Source: Mesostigma viride (taxonomy: Eukaryota; Streptophyta; Mesostigmatophyceae; Mesostigmatales; Mesostigmataceae). From it: 64,000 nt of DNA. Below the pieces are notes generated by a model. The model was not told the origin of the DNA and searched no databases. It saw only the letters and a list, made by a program, of their open reading frames with translations. The position numbers and the translations under genes are program-made. Positions 34,264-45,262 of the stretch are shown here, piece after piece. The stretch's first letter is position 1; every line of letters begins with the position of its first letter. The stretch lies in NCBI GenBank assembly GCA_009746045.1, contig RPFO01000026.1, positions 3,469,108 through 3,533,107 on the forward strand. Reading direction: 5' to 3'.

Positions 34264-35745
34264 TGGCATCGGAATGAGGGGGGTTGTGATCTTTCCAAAT
34301 CGGGCAAATTTTTGCCTGGGCAGCATTTCGGCAAGAACTTTCGGAATTCTAATCCGTTGGTGCCACTCAACATGTCCACGGAATCAGCATCAAATTGCGC
34401 ATCTATTGAACCAAGTCCGGCGTCATTCCGTGGAGTATTGCGTCGGCTACGAATTTTCTTGCGGCAGGCCCTGTTTGCTCCGAATTTCGACCTTAAACGA
34501 CCTCTTGCATGAGCTTCACTAAACATTCAGATTTCTACATTGTCGGCACTTGGGCGCAGCGGTTCACGCTTTATTTTATTACCCTGGGTGACTACCGGTT
34601 GCCAGCCGTGACCAGCCTTGCAAAGCCCAAGACCCCTTTGTTCTTCTGAGAATACAACGAGCTTGATGGCGCCTATATAAAGCGACCACAAATGTTTTAA
34701 ACGGTGGGCCACCTTCCAAACGACATGGGGTTTCTTTTTCCTAGTTCCAGCCAAGCATTATTCAGATTTTTTGCCAGTCGTCATGGTTTGGAAGCACCAT
34801 CGTACATGAGCAGCTATGCACGGACCACTACAACGGCATCAACTACAATGCTCCATCCCACGTCGGTGCGGGGAAATCTTGCAGCATCCACCTGGTTCTC
34901 CTCTCGCACCCTTGGCTTTTCTTCAATGGGAAACAGCTCGTTTAAATGCCGCTCGCCAGCCGCAGCAGCCGTCATTAGTTAAGTGGCCAGTGACAGCCAA
35001 CTGCCGCACGCAGCCGTAGTGCAGTACCCAGCACGCGCCATACAGCATGATAGGATATAGTAGCAGCAGTCAGCCACACACCACAGCCTGACTCGCTTGT
35101 GGTAGTTGTTGCAACCAGCTGCAGATACCTACCAGCACCCCATCAGCATGGCAGCACACAGTCGCAGCAGCCAGCAACACACAGCAGCCTGATCAGCTCT
35201 TAGTAGTAGTTGCAGCCAGCTGCACGTACCTGCCAGCCAAATCGCCACTTCAGACCAGCATCAATGCCACCAGCCAGCAGTACGCAGCCGTCTAGTCAGC
35301 GGTTAGTAGTCACTGCAGCTAGGTGCCTGTAGCTGCTCACACCCACTGCGGTCGTCGCCAGCTCCTGATAAATGATTCCAGAGCGACTCCTGCCATTACC
35401 AGCTTTTACGTCCACGATTTCTGCTGATTATTACTCCAAGGGGGGCACCCTTCCAGGGGCATCTACACACGGGGCCGAGCTGGATCCAGTCCTTGTTTTT
35501 TTTTCCAGTATTTCTACGTGACCTGGGGCACCCTGTTCTTCACCTGGCGCACTCCCAGGGCCACTTGGGGGCCATGTGACCCTTAGCTCCAACTGCTACT
35601 CTTGCCTATTTCTCCTTTCAGCATGACCGGGTTAGCCGTGTAAGGGGGGGAGAGCTTGGGTTTCTTTATACCCGACTACCCTCACTATCCATGTGTTACT
35701 TGCCAGGGGGGGTGAGCTTGTATACGGCATTTGGTGCAAGGGGCA
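34264..35745. other. Interior of the non-autonomous LTR element
   Basis: No retroelement protein motifs. The part after about 34,980 is rich in CAGC/CAGCCAGCA-type repeats. Short open frames exist but are unconvincing. Confidence 0.6.
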
Positions 35746-36363
35746 TGTCAGGAATATGCCCCAATATGCCTGACAAGTCTAGCACTTACTAATCTAGATA
35801 AAGTTCGGGTAGTCCGTAGTTAAGTCAGAACAACCTACAACGCCAGTATGACTGCGTAGAGCTCATGTTTGGCTACAACTTTGCCACTAGAATCACCTTG
35901 ATCTGAGCTCTAGGTAGAAAGTTATGAGTCTTTTCATATATATGTGCCTGGTCACTATACGGCACTGTAGTACAATCCATGTCGTGTCATGTGGCGCATG
36001 GCCCATATAGGACAGGCGCCAATAATTCAATTCGTGGTACCTGGACCGTCAGCTAGGCGTACCTAATTCTGTCTGCCATGGTACAACCATGATTTGCCAG
36101 CAGGCAGCATCTAGCACTGGTTAAGTGTTGCCTAGCTGTCATGTTAAGTTAATTATGTTGTGGTCCTGCCGACCAGCCATATAGGTGGTGGCTGGGCTAC
36201 ACGCCACTTTTTATCTTTTCTGACCACCACTATTCTAGAGAATGGCACCTTTCAGCCATGGTGGTTGACAAAATATTTCCATCATGACAAAGTCGTAAAT
36301 GAGGTCATCATTATTAATGTAATACCAACAACCTCCCATGGTCACAGCTTGACATTCTTGACA
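35746..36363. repeat. Right LTR of the young non-autonomous element
   Basis: Identical partner of 33,646-34,263, followed by TSD CTGTG and then by the resumed 3' untranslated sequence of the outer copia element. Confidence 0.93.
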
Positions 36364-36937
36364 CTGTGGTTTGTGGGCGGGGTTCGATTCCCTGGTGCCG
36401 TCTTAAGGCGGAGTTTCACGGACTGGCTGACCCATCCACCATGCTGGTGAGGTGGCGACAGGTCCCCTGATTTTCCACGGTTGGAATGAGTATAGGAGCT
36501 TGTGTTTTGCATGTGCTTCGCGTAGATGTTGTGTCTGGTTCGATAAGGGGCAGCAGACCGGCGCCGACTCCCGTCTGGGGGTCAGCAATGTTTTCTGATG
36601 AGCTGTTGTGGGTGATCTGTGGGGTTTTGCCTAAGGTCCTGAAGGTTGTACATACTTCTCAAGTTTTCTTCACTGAACACCTATGGGCTGCCACATTTGG
36701 CCAACCTCTTGTACATGGGTAACACAACGAGCCTCCCGGGAAGGGATAGGGACTCATTGTAATTTGTTTGTGCTCCTGAACCAGTACGGGTGCTATGTAC
36801 ATATAATAAGGAATCCAAGCTGACTGTCATGCCCAGTGGGTTGTGACTTGTAGTCGGGAAGGATGTCCAGTACCCATTGTGTGTGTTTGTATGTAGACTT
36901 GTGTGAGCTGCTACAGCTCAAGAAAAGAAAGGATTGG

Positions 36938-37617
36938 AGTTAACGCCAAGCGCATTGGCGTGATCCTGATTCGGCATATCTCTGCGATTCCAGCGGCACC
37001 GGAACGAGTTCATTCCGACAAGTATCCAGAAAGTTATGGCGTTCCGACTTCCCGGTCGCGCGCGAGCGCGAGCCGGCTGTTCTTCTAAGTCGGACGTGAA
37101 TATTTACCGACGACATATGGGGTCGACAGTAATTCCTGGGCTGACAGGAATTAGGTGCTGAACCTACGACGGTATTGGATTAATACGTCGTACGCAGGAA
37201 ATAGGAACCTTAACCTGTGGTCTGTTGGTACCGCAGGCTTAGTCCAAGGTGCAGATGCAATAGTCACTGTGGACTGTGCTCTGTGGTCACTGTACTGTAT
37301 GGCAGGCCTACTGTATAGGAACTGGGCGCTGTACAGGTAGTGAATACTGTACCGGGAGTGTTATTACTGAGCAGGCCTCCTAGGCTGCTCAGGACTAGCA
37401 AGCACAGTGCACAAGTATATAAAGAATAGGCCAGTGCCAATTGGGCATCTCTTGCGAGCCCGCCTCACGTGTGTTGCCTTGACTTGGCAAACTCGTGTAC
37501 AAGCCTCAAGTGTGTGAGCGCTGTAACATTATCCAAATTTTTAACAAAGCTGCGTTCCAACCACATTCACATTGCATTGCAACCATATCCTATACATTGC
37601 GTTTAAAAACGTTAACT
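36938..37617 (+). repeat. 3' LTR of outer copia-like element
   Basis: 680 bp, partner of 17,717-18,401, preceded by the AAGAAAAGAAAGGA polypurine tract and followed by TSD CAACG (37,618-37,622), after which LINE sequence resumes. Confidence 0.93.
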
Positions 37618-39175
37618 CAACGGCCCGCCGGCGGCGCGCAGCCGGCGCCGCGGACGCTCTCTGGCTCACCGCAGCAGCAGCTCGACCAGTGGTATTCCTC
37701 CTAGTCCCGGCTGCTCGGCGCCCCCCCGCCGCCTCCGCCGCTTGGCCCTCTGGCGGCCGCACGCCTGGCAGTAGCGCCTACGGAGGTCCCTGCGCCGCCC
37801 ACGCCGCCGCCTGCCGCTGAGCAGGACTACACGTACCGGCCAGCCCTGACGGAACCCCTGGCCGACCCCAACGAGCTACCGCCGTTCACCGAGCTCGAGG
37901 CCTGAGCACCGCCGCCAAGCAACTCCGCTTCTACGCCGCCGTTGGACCTGAACAGCTCCCAGTCGGGACGGGTGATTAAGCTGACGGCGCTCACGGGGTT
38001 CCTGCTTGACGTCTGCAACCGGATCCTGCTTGCCAACGCGCCGCCGATTCCTGAGTGGCAGCACAGCTACCGTATTATGCTGTACAAAAACAAATGTTCC
38101 CCTGACGACCCCGCCAACTACCGAGGAGTCTGCATCCAGAGCGCCGCACTCAAGTTGTTCATGCGCATGATCCTCAACCGCCTTCGCTCTGCCCTCGACT
38201 GTCACCTATAGGGGAAAGTCAAATGGGCTTTCGTCCTGGGCGCAACACCGTCATGCATGGCCATCTTCGTCGCGCGTCGCCTCTTCGAGGAAATCGCTCT
38301 CCTGCAACCTCATGGTGAGTTTCCCGGCCATCCTGATCTTCGTCGACTTCATCAAGGCTTTTGATTCTGTCCTCTGGGACGCTCTACAGTGTATGGGCTG
38401 TACGTACTTGCTCGCGCTCGCGTCCCCACTCCCCTGATTACCGTCATCCGCACGCTGTATGAGGGGTCGACCACTTCGATGCGCACTCAACACGGCATTA
38501 CCCCGCCATGTCCACTGCAGACCGGCGTCTCGGGCAGGGTTGCGTCCTGTCGCCGTACCTGTTTATTACTGTAGTGGATTACTGTATGTTATGCGCCAGG
38601 CACGTGCTCGCTTTGCTAGCATTGCAGGCCGTGCCCCTGGCCTAGCGATCACGAACAAGCTTGGAGAAGGGGGGCCGACTAACCAGCAGAATTTACTAGC
38701 TGACCTCATTTATGCCGACGACATCACACTCATCGAGAAGCCGGAATCCGCCCAACTTTGGCTGGACTGCCTGGCGCTCGAGGCTCGGGCGGTTGGTCTA
38801 GAAATCAGCCCCAAAACGGAGGCCCAGGCCCTCGGCATGGCAGGGCCCCGGCCACCCACACTCCGCCTCTTAGACAACACCGAGGTCAACTAGGTACCCT
38901 CCTTCAGGCCGCTTCAAGCTGCTCGGCAGTTGGCTTCCCGACTGCGAGGACGACATGACGACACGGATCGGCATGGCGTGGGCGCACCTCCATGACCACC
39001 GCCGCTGGTGGAGCAACCCCGCCCTACCCCGGATATCGTCAAGCGTGACCTCTTCAAGGTCGTCAGATTCTGACGATCCTGACCTACGGCGCCGAGACCT
39101 GGACACTGACGCAGGAGCTGGAGCAACGACTCGACGGCACCGTCACCAAGATGCTGCGCAAGGCCCAGGTGCCTT
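37618..39175 (+). pseudogene. LINE ORF2 reverse transcriptase, 3' half of split LINE
   Basis: Continues the LINE interrupted at 17,716. RT motifs in order: PIPEWQHSYRIMLYKNKCS and NYRGVCIQSAALKL (37,942-38,211), a palm segment at about 38,340-38,360, LQTGVSG at about 38,514, the catalytic box YADD at 38,711, and the thumb signature LTYGAETWTLT at about 39,080-39,115. Several stops and frameshifts separate them (for example at 38,209). The YADD box itself is intact. The 3' end of the element is unclear after about 39,175. Confidence 0.85.
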
Positions 39176-40063
39176 AACATCCCCTTTGGTTTGCACATTA
39201 GTATAATGAGGATTTGTACGCTGATTTGCCCGATGTTTGCCACATTATTAATTAGGCACAGGTGCCTGGGCCGATAGCCGGGCACCTGCATGGCCCGCAC
39301 AGATCAGGTAGATACATCAGATAGACTAGCTGGCACCAAGCCCGCCCAGCCTGGGCGATATGTCCTCACCTGGCGTGCCCCAGGCCGCGCGCGGCAGGGC
39401 CGCCACCCGTGGACTTTTCGTGATAATAGACTTGGCATGGACATGTGCTACACTAGACGTGACGGGCTCACACCCGGGCAGCCTCCTGGTTTGTCTGTAA
39501 TATGGAGGCAGATGGTGCGCAAGGATAGATGGCAAGTAGTGATGAAGGAGACCACCCCCAAGTCTGTGGGGGCTCCGCGTGTCACCGCGTATGGCATTAA
39601 TTCATAGCGATTCGGGCCGCGGTGCCCACACCCCTGTAACTAGGACCTAGGTTAATTAATTAATTAGGAACATTATAACTCCGTTGGGAGTATCTGTAGC
39701 ACATATCCCTGAGAAGGGGCATATGACTTACATTCTAGGCTACTTCATGCAAGGGTGGGAAAGTAAGCTACCCTTGCTCTAGGTGCACCAGGGCACCTGC
39801 ACCCTCATGATCTATCACGCTATGCCCAGATAAGGGGGAGCATGTCATGTGGGGGAAGATCATCATGGCTATACAAGAGCTAGCGGCATGGCTTCTCAGC
39901 AGAGAGTGGCTCCCTGCATGGGCACTGCATAATAAAATAAAGCTAGGCATCATCTTGAGGGTGGCTCATCATAGGCACACATGTACATGACTAAAAAATG
40001 CTAGGCCTCAGCTGCATGGTATAGTACCTGTAGTAGGCGGGCATGTACAAGGCCACTGTCTAA
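39176..40063. other. Spacer, no gene seen
   Basis: No supported gene. It contains a (TTAA)n run at 39,652-39,667 followed by about 60 bp (to 39,727) that recurs in inverted orientation at 56,497-56,577. Confidence 0.55.
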
Positions 40064-40723
40064 CTATTCTACTCTACTGCTGCTGTATTCCCCTATGTAG
40101 GCTGGGGCTTCTGGAGTCGCTGGGGCCGCGGTGGTCGAGGGGGTCGCGTGCCAGGGTTTGTGGCCGACGTAGATGGCCGACCCCTTCCAGTACACCGGCT
40201 GGCCCGGCGCCTTGGTCTGCCGGAGCTGGAGGTAGGTCGGCCATAGCTCCCGTCGCCGTTGTTGCTGCGCCAGGGTCAAGTCGTCGTCCACGGTGAAGTG
40301 AGTCTTCTCGAGCCGCTTGCGGCGTCTGAGAAACGAAATCTTGTCCGCTGGGCTATCAAAGATGAGAAGAAGCGGAGGCGCCCCTGCCTTACCCCGCGCA
40401 CGGGGGAGGCGGTGGGCGGTCAGCTTAATCTCACCAAGGAGGCCCATGCGTGCAAGGATTTTGCTCTCAAACGCACGTGCAAGCTTCTCGGAATTCTCAC
40501 CTTCCTCCATGTCGAAGTTCTTGAGGATGGCGTTGAGGCTGCGCTTGGCGAGCTTGGCCTCCTCGCGGAGGTCAAGCGTCTGCCGCTGAAGCTGGGCTGC
40601 GACGGCGGAGGTGGTGGAGGTGGTATGTTGCTTAAGGGGACTCGGCGCGGCGAATATTTTCCGCGCCAAAAAAATTCCGCGGTACCCTCCGTACCGTGAA
40701 AAGTTGGTGCACGGTGCGCGCAC
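40064..40723 (-). CDS. LINE ORF1-like protein (antisense, 5' end replaced)
   Basis: 219 codons. The body reads as a LINE ORF1/Transposase_22-type protein: a helical coiled-coil-like segment (LREEAKLAKRSLNAILKNF), then an alpha/beta domain with a HRLPRARG segment, LLLIFDSPADK, and a C-terminal DDLTLAQQQRRRELWP that matches the family's conserved nucleic-acid-binding C-terminal domain. The first ~30 codons lie inside the R2 DNA element (starting at 40,636), which inserted at TTAA in the gene, so the present N-terminus is fortuitous. No RT partner lies nearby in this orientation. It is a relic of a second LINE, unrelated in position to the split one. Confidence 0.65.
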   Translation of the reverse strand: MRAPCTNFSRYGGYRGIFLARKIFAAPSPLKQHTTSTTSAVAAQLQRQTLDLREEAKLAKRSLNAILKNFDMEEGENSEKLARAFESKILARMGLLGEIKLTAHRLPRARGKAGAPPLLLIFDSPADKISFLRRRKRLEKTHFTVDDDLTLAQQQRRRELWPTYLQLRQTKAPGQPVYWKGSAIYVGHKPWHATPSTTAAPATPEAPAYIGEYSSSRVE

Positions 40724-43700
40724 CCCTTGCGGAAGTGGCCATGGCGACTGCTTTTAGACGAAACGTGACAAATCTGGCCCGCGGAAAGCAGAAAAAATGC
40801 TCGATTCTTGGAGAAAATTAGTTACTGATTCTAATTTATGGTGGGATAGTTGCGATCTATAATGTCGCGGGCTCTTTTTCTTTACCATCGGCAGGGGGGG
40901 TCCGGCCTGAATTTCTGTCGGGATGAATAAAGTATAATGGATGCCTGCCGGTGTGATTGTCGATTGTTGCCAGTTTTGATGGTCCTAATGGAAGCTAGTT
41001 TAACCCTTAAATGGTGTCAACTGGAACCACCAGAACGGACTGAGTATGGGTATCTTAGTAAGTATGAGAGTATCTAGCCAAATAACATTTTCTGGCCCAC
41101 CCTTGGAACCAAGGATGCTTTTATATCAAATAACTTTGGGGTCATGTCATTGGTCACATATCTATGCCCCACAGCTGCTATAAATAGCACCCCCCCCAAG
41201 GGGGTACGGTGCAGATGGGGTTCAAGAGATATATAATGCAATATGGACCATTTCTCAAAATCTGATGACCCTGGCCCTTTGAGGGGAGTTCAAGATAATC
41301 ACAGGCATGCCATAGATGCATTCACAACATGACATGCCATAGAACTGCACAGGCTAGCTAGCATACAGCCCAAAATAGCTCAGACCGTTATAACGGGTGC
41401 AGTTATTTTGGGGTGTTTTGCTAGCACTACCGTATGGGCATTCAATTCCAACGTGGTACAAAACATCATAGATGGCCACACATGGATTCCCAAACACATT
41501 TCCAGCTTAAAAATCACAACAGCATGCTATACAACAAGTGTAAAGCTTGTGCCAAGGCCCAAAACCAAGCGTAGAAGGGGTTCACAAGGAGCTACATTAT
41601 CAATGCATCCAACACACTATAAAGCAATTCCAATGATTGGCAATGATAGAAAAAACAAAAGAACTAACCTGGTTATGCTTCCATGCAAGCAGGCCCCGGC
41701 CATTCATGTTTCTTGCATGCACTATGGACGCACAAGCAGAAGGATAACTTGGGCCAGCAAACCAAGAAGCAATGCCTAGAGCTGGCCAGAAAACCACTTG
41801 TCTCGCTATGTCTGTGCAGGGAAAAGCATCCCGTTATCAAGCCCACCATGTTTTGAGACAATAACAAACGCTACTTCACTGGTTTCGTTGAAGCCTCAGC
41901 TAATAGCAATCAAATCTGGTCCAAAATCTGCGTGACATAGTGGTATTCCCCAACCATCACAAGCGAACGCGTACAAGCACTAAAGCAACAAAACGACAAG
42001 CAAAAACCATCGATTACATGTCTACAACTAGTTTATAAACGATAGGACGACTTGGTACTGTAATGTATAAACGCTAACATGTTAATACGTACCAGGTCGA
42101 AACTGCAGATTACCTGCTGTGCGGGAGCCATCACTCCCACCTCACGGACACAGCCTCGAACCTTTCCTGGCCGTCATCGCTAATAAAACATGTCAAGAAT
42201 AACGTAACAAGTTTATCCACGCGCAAATATATGGACGTTTGCTTCCGAACAACAGGTAGCATACGCACTGTCACCGCCTGGCCGCTGACAGGATCTGCTG
42301 CACCGATTAGAACCTAGAGACATACTTGCGCACATCCAGACGCTTCACGGCCAGAGATATAACCTTTCTAACAATCAAGGATAATGACTACAAATTTTGA
42401 GTTCGAAATTCCAAGCCATGCTCTCGTACCAGTCATTTGCCTGCACCGCCATAGCCGCGGACGTGAATTATTTTCACTCACGTCGGTCCCGTTTGACCAT
42501 GGTACCCCCCCAACTTTGATTGAGTATATCTCCCTGGCCAATTGTCCAAAGTAAGGTCTGAATAGTGCCAGGCATAGAGTACGTCTAGATCTATCGATCC
42601 CCCCAGGTTTGACCGTTAAATTATTTTTGGCGCGGCGCCTGGTTCTGCCACAAACTCAGTCCGTTAGAGTGGTAGGACTTCAACTGGAGCCACGAAAACG
42701 GACTCAGTACCATTTAAGGGTTAATGTTTTTTTAAAGCCGTAAAAATTCCCGCTGCTATCTTTACCTTTCCCGTCATTTTGCGATAAGATAACATTAGGC
42801 CTGCGCGATGCGCGCCCGACCTCTCCATGAAAGGGTGGCCTTTCTTGTGCGCCTGGGCACGAATAAATGCCCGTTATGGTACGTTCTTGTATTAAATGTC
42901 CTAAGATAGCGCTTTCCTGCTTTCTTAGCTCGTTGATCGTAAGCTTTTTGCCTTCTTTCCGGCCACTGAGATGCAGCCATGAAGTTGCGGGTCCTGGCGC
43001 TGCATCGCTGGATTCCTGGATGTTTTTTAGCAAGTTCGTCTGTGACGTGGCTGGCTTGCTGCAGCGCGTGGCCCACAGCCTGTTGGGAAGGTGTAATGCT
43101 TTTATTTCCATGCTTCTCTGAAATTTCTTTTGCTTTATAGACAGTTGTGTTCGAGGAAATTCACGCGGTCTTCCTAAGCAGCGGCATCATTTTCCCCAGA
43201 CACTGACGAGCTGGCACCTGTCTCCTAAAGAAAGTGGCTCGTGCTTCAATGTTAGAAAGGAGGCAGTGTGCATTTTGCGGGACACAATGCTTTGGTGGCA
43301 CATGCGTCAGGTAGGTTGTTCCAATGGTCTCTTCACCTTTCCCACTGAGTAAATGATAGCCTTTGTCATGCTAACCAGAGCAGCTAGCCACAGGTTGGCT
43401 GGATAAAAAGTCAGCTTATTTTCTCTTTATATACTGGCAGCGTGTGTGGTCCTCCACATGTCCGGCTTGTTGGGCATTTTGGAAGAGGGTTTTTAATGTG
43501 TTGTTGGGTGGAACAACTTGGTTGTTGGCACCAAAATAACACATTAAATTAGCCTGACATAGGCATGACATATGCTGCACTCAGGCGTGTCGTCCTACCA
43601 GCCTTGTTATTAAGGGTAGACTCACAAGGCTGGCTGTGCCGATGGAGGGGTGGGGCGTATGACGCTCCGGACATCCTCCTCACACTCCGTGATCAAAGTG

Positions 43701-44279
43701 GGCATGTTTTTGGGTGTCTAGGGTAGCAAAACAGATGTCATTTTGGCTCAGCACTAGCTCAATTCTCTTTTAGCGTCTACCCAGGTGGCATCACAGGAAA
43801 ATCAATAACTTGAGCTACGCTTGTCAGAATGAGCTCAAACTTTGGGGTTGTGTTTCCCCCCACTCAGCGGAATTTAAAATGTATGGATGACCCAATCTGA
43901 TGTGTTAATGATTCGATTTATTTTTTTTGGCTCAAAAAAGTACCCATTTTGCGGGAAAATTAATAACTCAAACAAATGTGACCATTTTGGCCATGTAAAT
44001 AGCCCAGCTTTTAAAAAAGTGGGGGAACTTTGCAGAAATGTATGGGCAGGTCATTTGGATAAGTGGTTTGTCTTGGGCAAAATATCTCATAAATAGCGTC
44101 TTTTTCTATTTTTAGCTCGCCACCGGTGCGTGGTTGGGGGTAGTACCCCCAACAAGTGGTGGCATGAATGTCCAAACATCATATTTATGGTACTCAATCA
44201 TCACTAGATGGTTCCCGAGTGCATTGGAGCTGATATTCATTAAAGTCAGTTTTTCAGGCTTTTGGACGTGCGAGTCCCC
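40636..44279. mobile_element. TTAA-flanked DNA element R2
   Basis: Ends GGGGACTCGGCG at the left and CGAGTCCCC at the right, giving a 9-bp inverted terminal repeat GGGGACTCG, flanked by TTAA at 40,632-40,635 and 44,280-44,283. TTAA flanks are typical of the piggyBac superfamily. Removing the nested TTAA element at 41,004-42,720 leaves about 1.92 kb, colinear with the R1 copy at 10,856. No transposase frame, so non-autonomous. Confidence 0.8.
41004..42720. mobile_element. piggyBac-like non-autonomous element inside R2
   Basis: 1,717 bp with inverted ends CCCTTAAATGGT and ACCATTTAAGGG, directly flanked by TTAA on both sides (41,000-41,003 and 42,721-42,724), the hallmark arrangement of piggyBac elements. 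Subterminal CGGACTGAGT/ACTCAGTCCG strings lie near both ends. The longest open frames (about 123 codons near 41,408) lack transposase motifs. Confidence 0.8.
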
Positions 44280-44283
44280 TTAA

Positions 44284-44362
44284 GGGGACTCGGCGCGGCG
44301 AATATTTTCCGCGCCAAAAAAATTCCGCGGTACCCGCCGTACCGTGAAAAGTGGGTGCACGG
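44284..44362. mobile_element. R-family copy R3, truncated by gypsy LTR
   Basis: 79 bp identical to the start of R2 apart from one or two bases (GGGGACTCGGCGCGGCG onwards). It shares the TTAA at 44,280-44,283 with the right end of R2, so R2 and R3 abut head to tail across one target site. It stops at GCACGG where the gypsy LTR begins; the rest of this copy is not in the window. Confidence 0.8.
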
Positions 44363-44947
44363 TGTTACGTCCCTGCCCTTTTGGTCGGACGTAACAATGG
44401 AATAAATTACTAAGGCTGTTTGGTCTATTGGACTTGGGTTTTATGGACCTTGGCTATTGGGTGAATTGGACTAGTTATTTTGGTCCTAGGTTGTCCTTTT
44501 AGGGGCCGGCGCTGTGGCGCCGCGCCAGTTCTGAGTCCGTCAGTAGTTCTAGGCGTGGATCCTATAGTTGAGGGTCGATGTCGGCCCGGATCCTACGTGG
44601 AATGAGTGACTCGGATTGTTCTAGGGAAATTGGCGTGTATCTGCGCCGCAACCAACCTAGGTTAAATTGGTCCGAGGACGAGAGTCTCGTCCTCTTGGTT
44701 TAATGAATGATAAGTGCGAATACGCCTACACATTGAGCCCGGGGCAATTATCCATTTGTAATTGGTATTGCTAGCCAATATAAGTGTGTACTAATTAGCT
44801 TGGCATCAAGCCGTGATGCCAGATATCTCACGACTCACGTCGTGAAGCGCAACCTACTTTAGGCTATCTTGAATTATTCCTAATTCCGGCGAGAAGGGTC
44901 TTTCGCTACGTAGCTCAGGCTAGGTGTGTCTGGGCAGGGACGTAACA
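44363..44947 (+). repeat. 5' LTR of gypsy element
   Basis: 585 bp. It begins TGTTACGTCCCTGCCC and ends with the exact reverse complement GGGCAGGGACGTAACA, an unusually long 16-bp terminal inverted repeat for an LTR. The left end also folds on itself (GTTACGTCC with GGACGTAAC, to about 44,395). A CAATATAAG string at about 44,775 is a candidate TATA box. Confidence 0.85.
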
Positions 44948-44948
44948 C

Positions 44949-44961
44949 TGGTTATCGGAGG
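44949..44961 (+). promoter_or_regulatory. Primer-binding site of gypsy element
   Basis: TGGTTATCGGAGG, starting 1 nt after the LTR, fits a tRNA 3'-end complement. Similar strings follow the LTRs at 21,073 (TGGTATCGGAGG) and 34,264 (TGGCATCGGAATG), suggesting that several LTR families here use the same or related primer tRNA. Confidence 0.6.
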
Positions 44962-45056
44962 AAATGTGCTGGAAAGGTTAGCTAACTCTCGCGGAGAGGG
45001 TTAGTGAGCCAATTAGGATACCAAGACGAAGCTTGGCGTAGGTAGAGGTTCCGGAA

Positions 45057-45262
45057 TTCAACGATTGCTGTCAGGCCGGCGGCCAGCCCGTAAAGGGATT
45101 CAACGACGACCTAGGCAGCAAGCGGCCAGTCTGGGATACTCGGCGGGGCTAGCAATAGTCCTGTGGTGAGGTGCTGTCAACGATAGCGTTCAGCTCTCCT
45201 GTTTTCAACGACACCTAGTGGCGGCCAGGGCTTGCCTTCAACGACACCGGGTGGCGGCCAGC
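45057..45262 (+). repeat. CAACGA...GCGGCCAG repeats in the gypsy leader
   Basis: Five CAACGA strings, four of them followed within 9-20 nt by GCGGCCAG, lie in the untranslated leader between PBS and first gene. A hairpin CTAAC-CTC/GAG-GTTAG sits just upstream at about 44,979-45,003. The spacing is irregular. Possible packaging or translation-control elements; function unknown. Confidence 0.55.

Larger units (their letters stand above)
33646..36363. mobile_element. Non-autonomous LTR element (LARD/TRIM-like), very young
   Basis: 2,718 bp with TSD CTGTG (33,641-33,645 and 36,364-36,368), inserted in the 3' untranslated part of the outer copia element. LTRs at 33,646-34,263 and 35,746-36,363 (618 bp, TGTCAGG to TTGACA) are identical by line-by-line reading. 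A PBS-like TGGCATCGGAATGAG follows the left LTR at 34,264 and a short purine run (GCAAGGGGCA) precedes the right LTR. The 1,482-bp interior has no gag or pol motif, so it needs proteins from elsewhere. Confidence 0.92.
17717..37617 (+). mobile_element. Outer copia-like LTR retrotransposon (nested host of four inserts)
   Basis: LTRs at 17,717-18,401 and 36,938-37,617 begin AGTTAAC and end GTTAACT, and are flanked by the 5-bp TSD CAACG. It spans 19,901 bp, but removing the inner copia copy, the LTR insert in gag, the composite foldback element and the coding-less LTR element (each with one TSD) leaves 8,029 bp. It carries ORF1, gag, pol and a polypurine tract before the 3' LTR. It sits in a LINE. 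Its pol and gag hold several small insertions relative to the inner copy, so it is dead. Confidence 0.92.
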
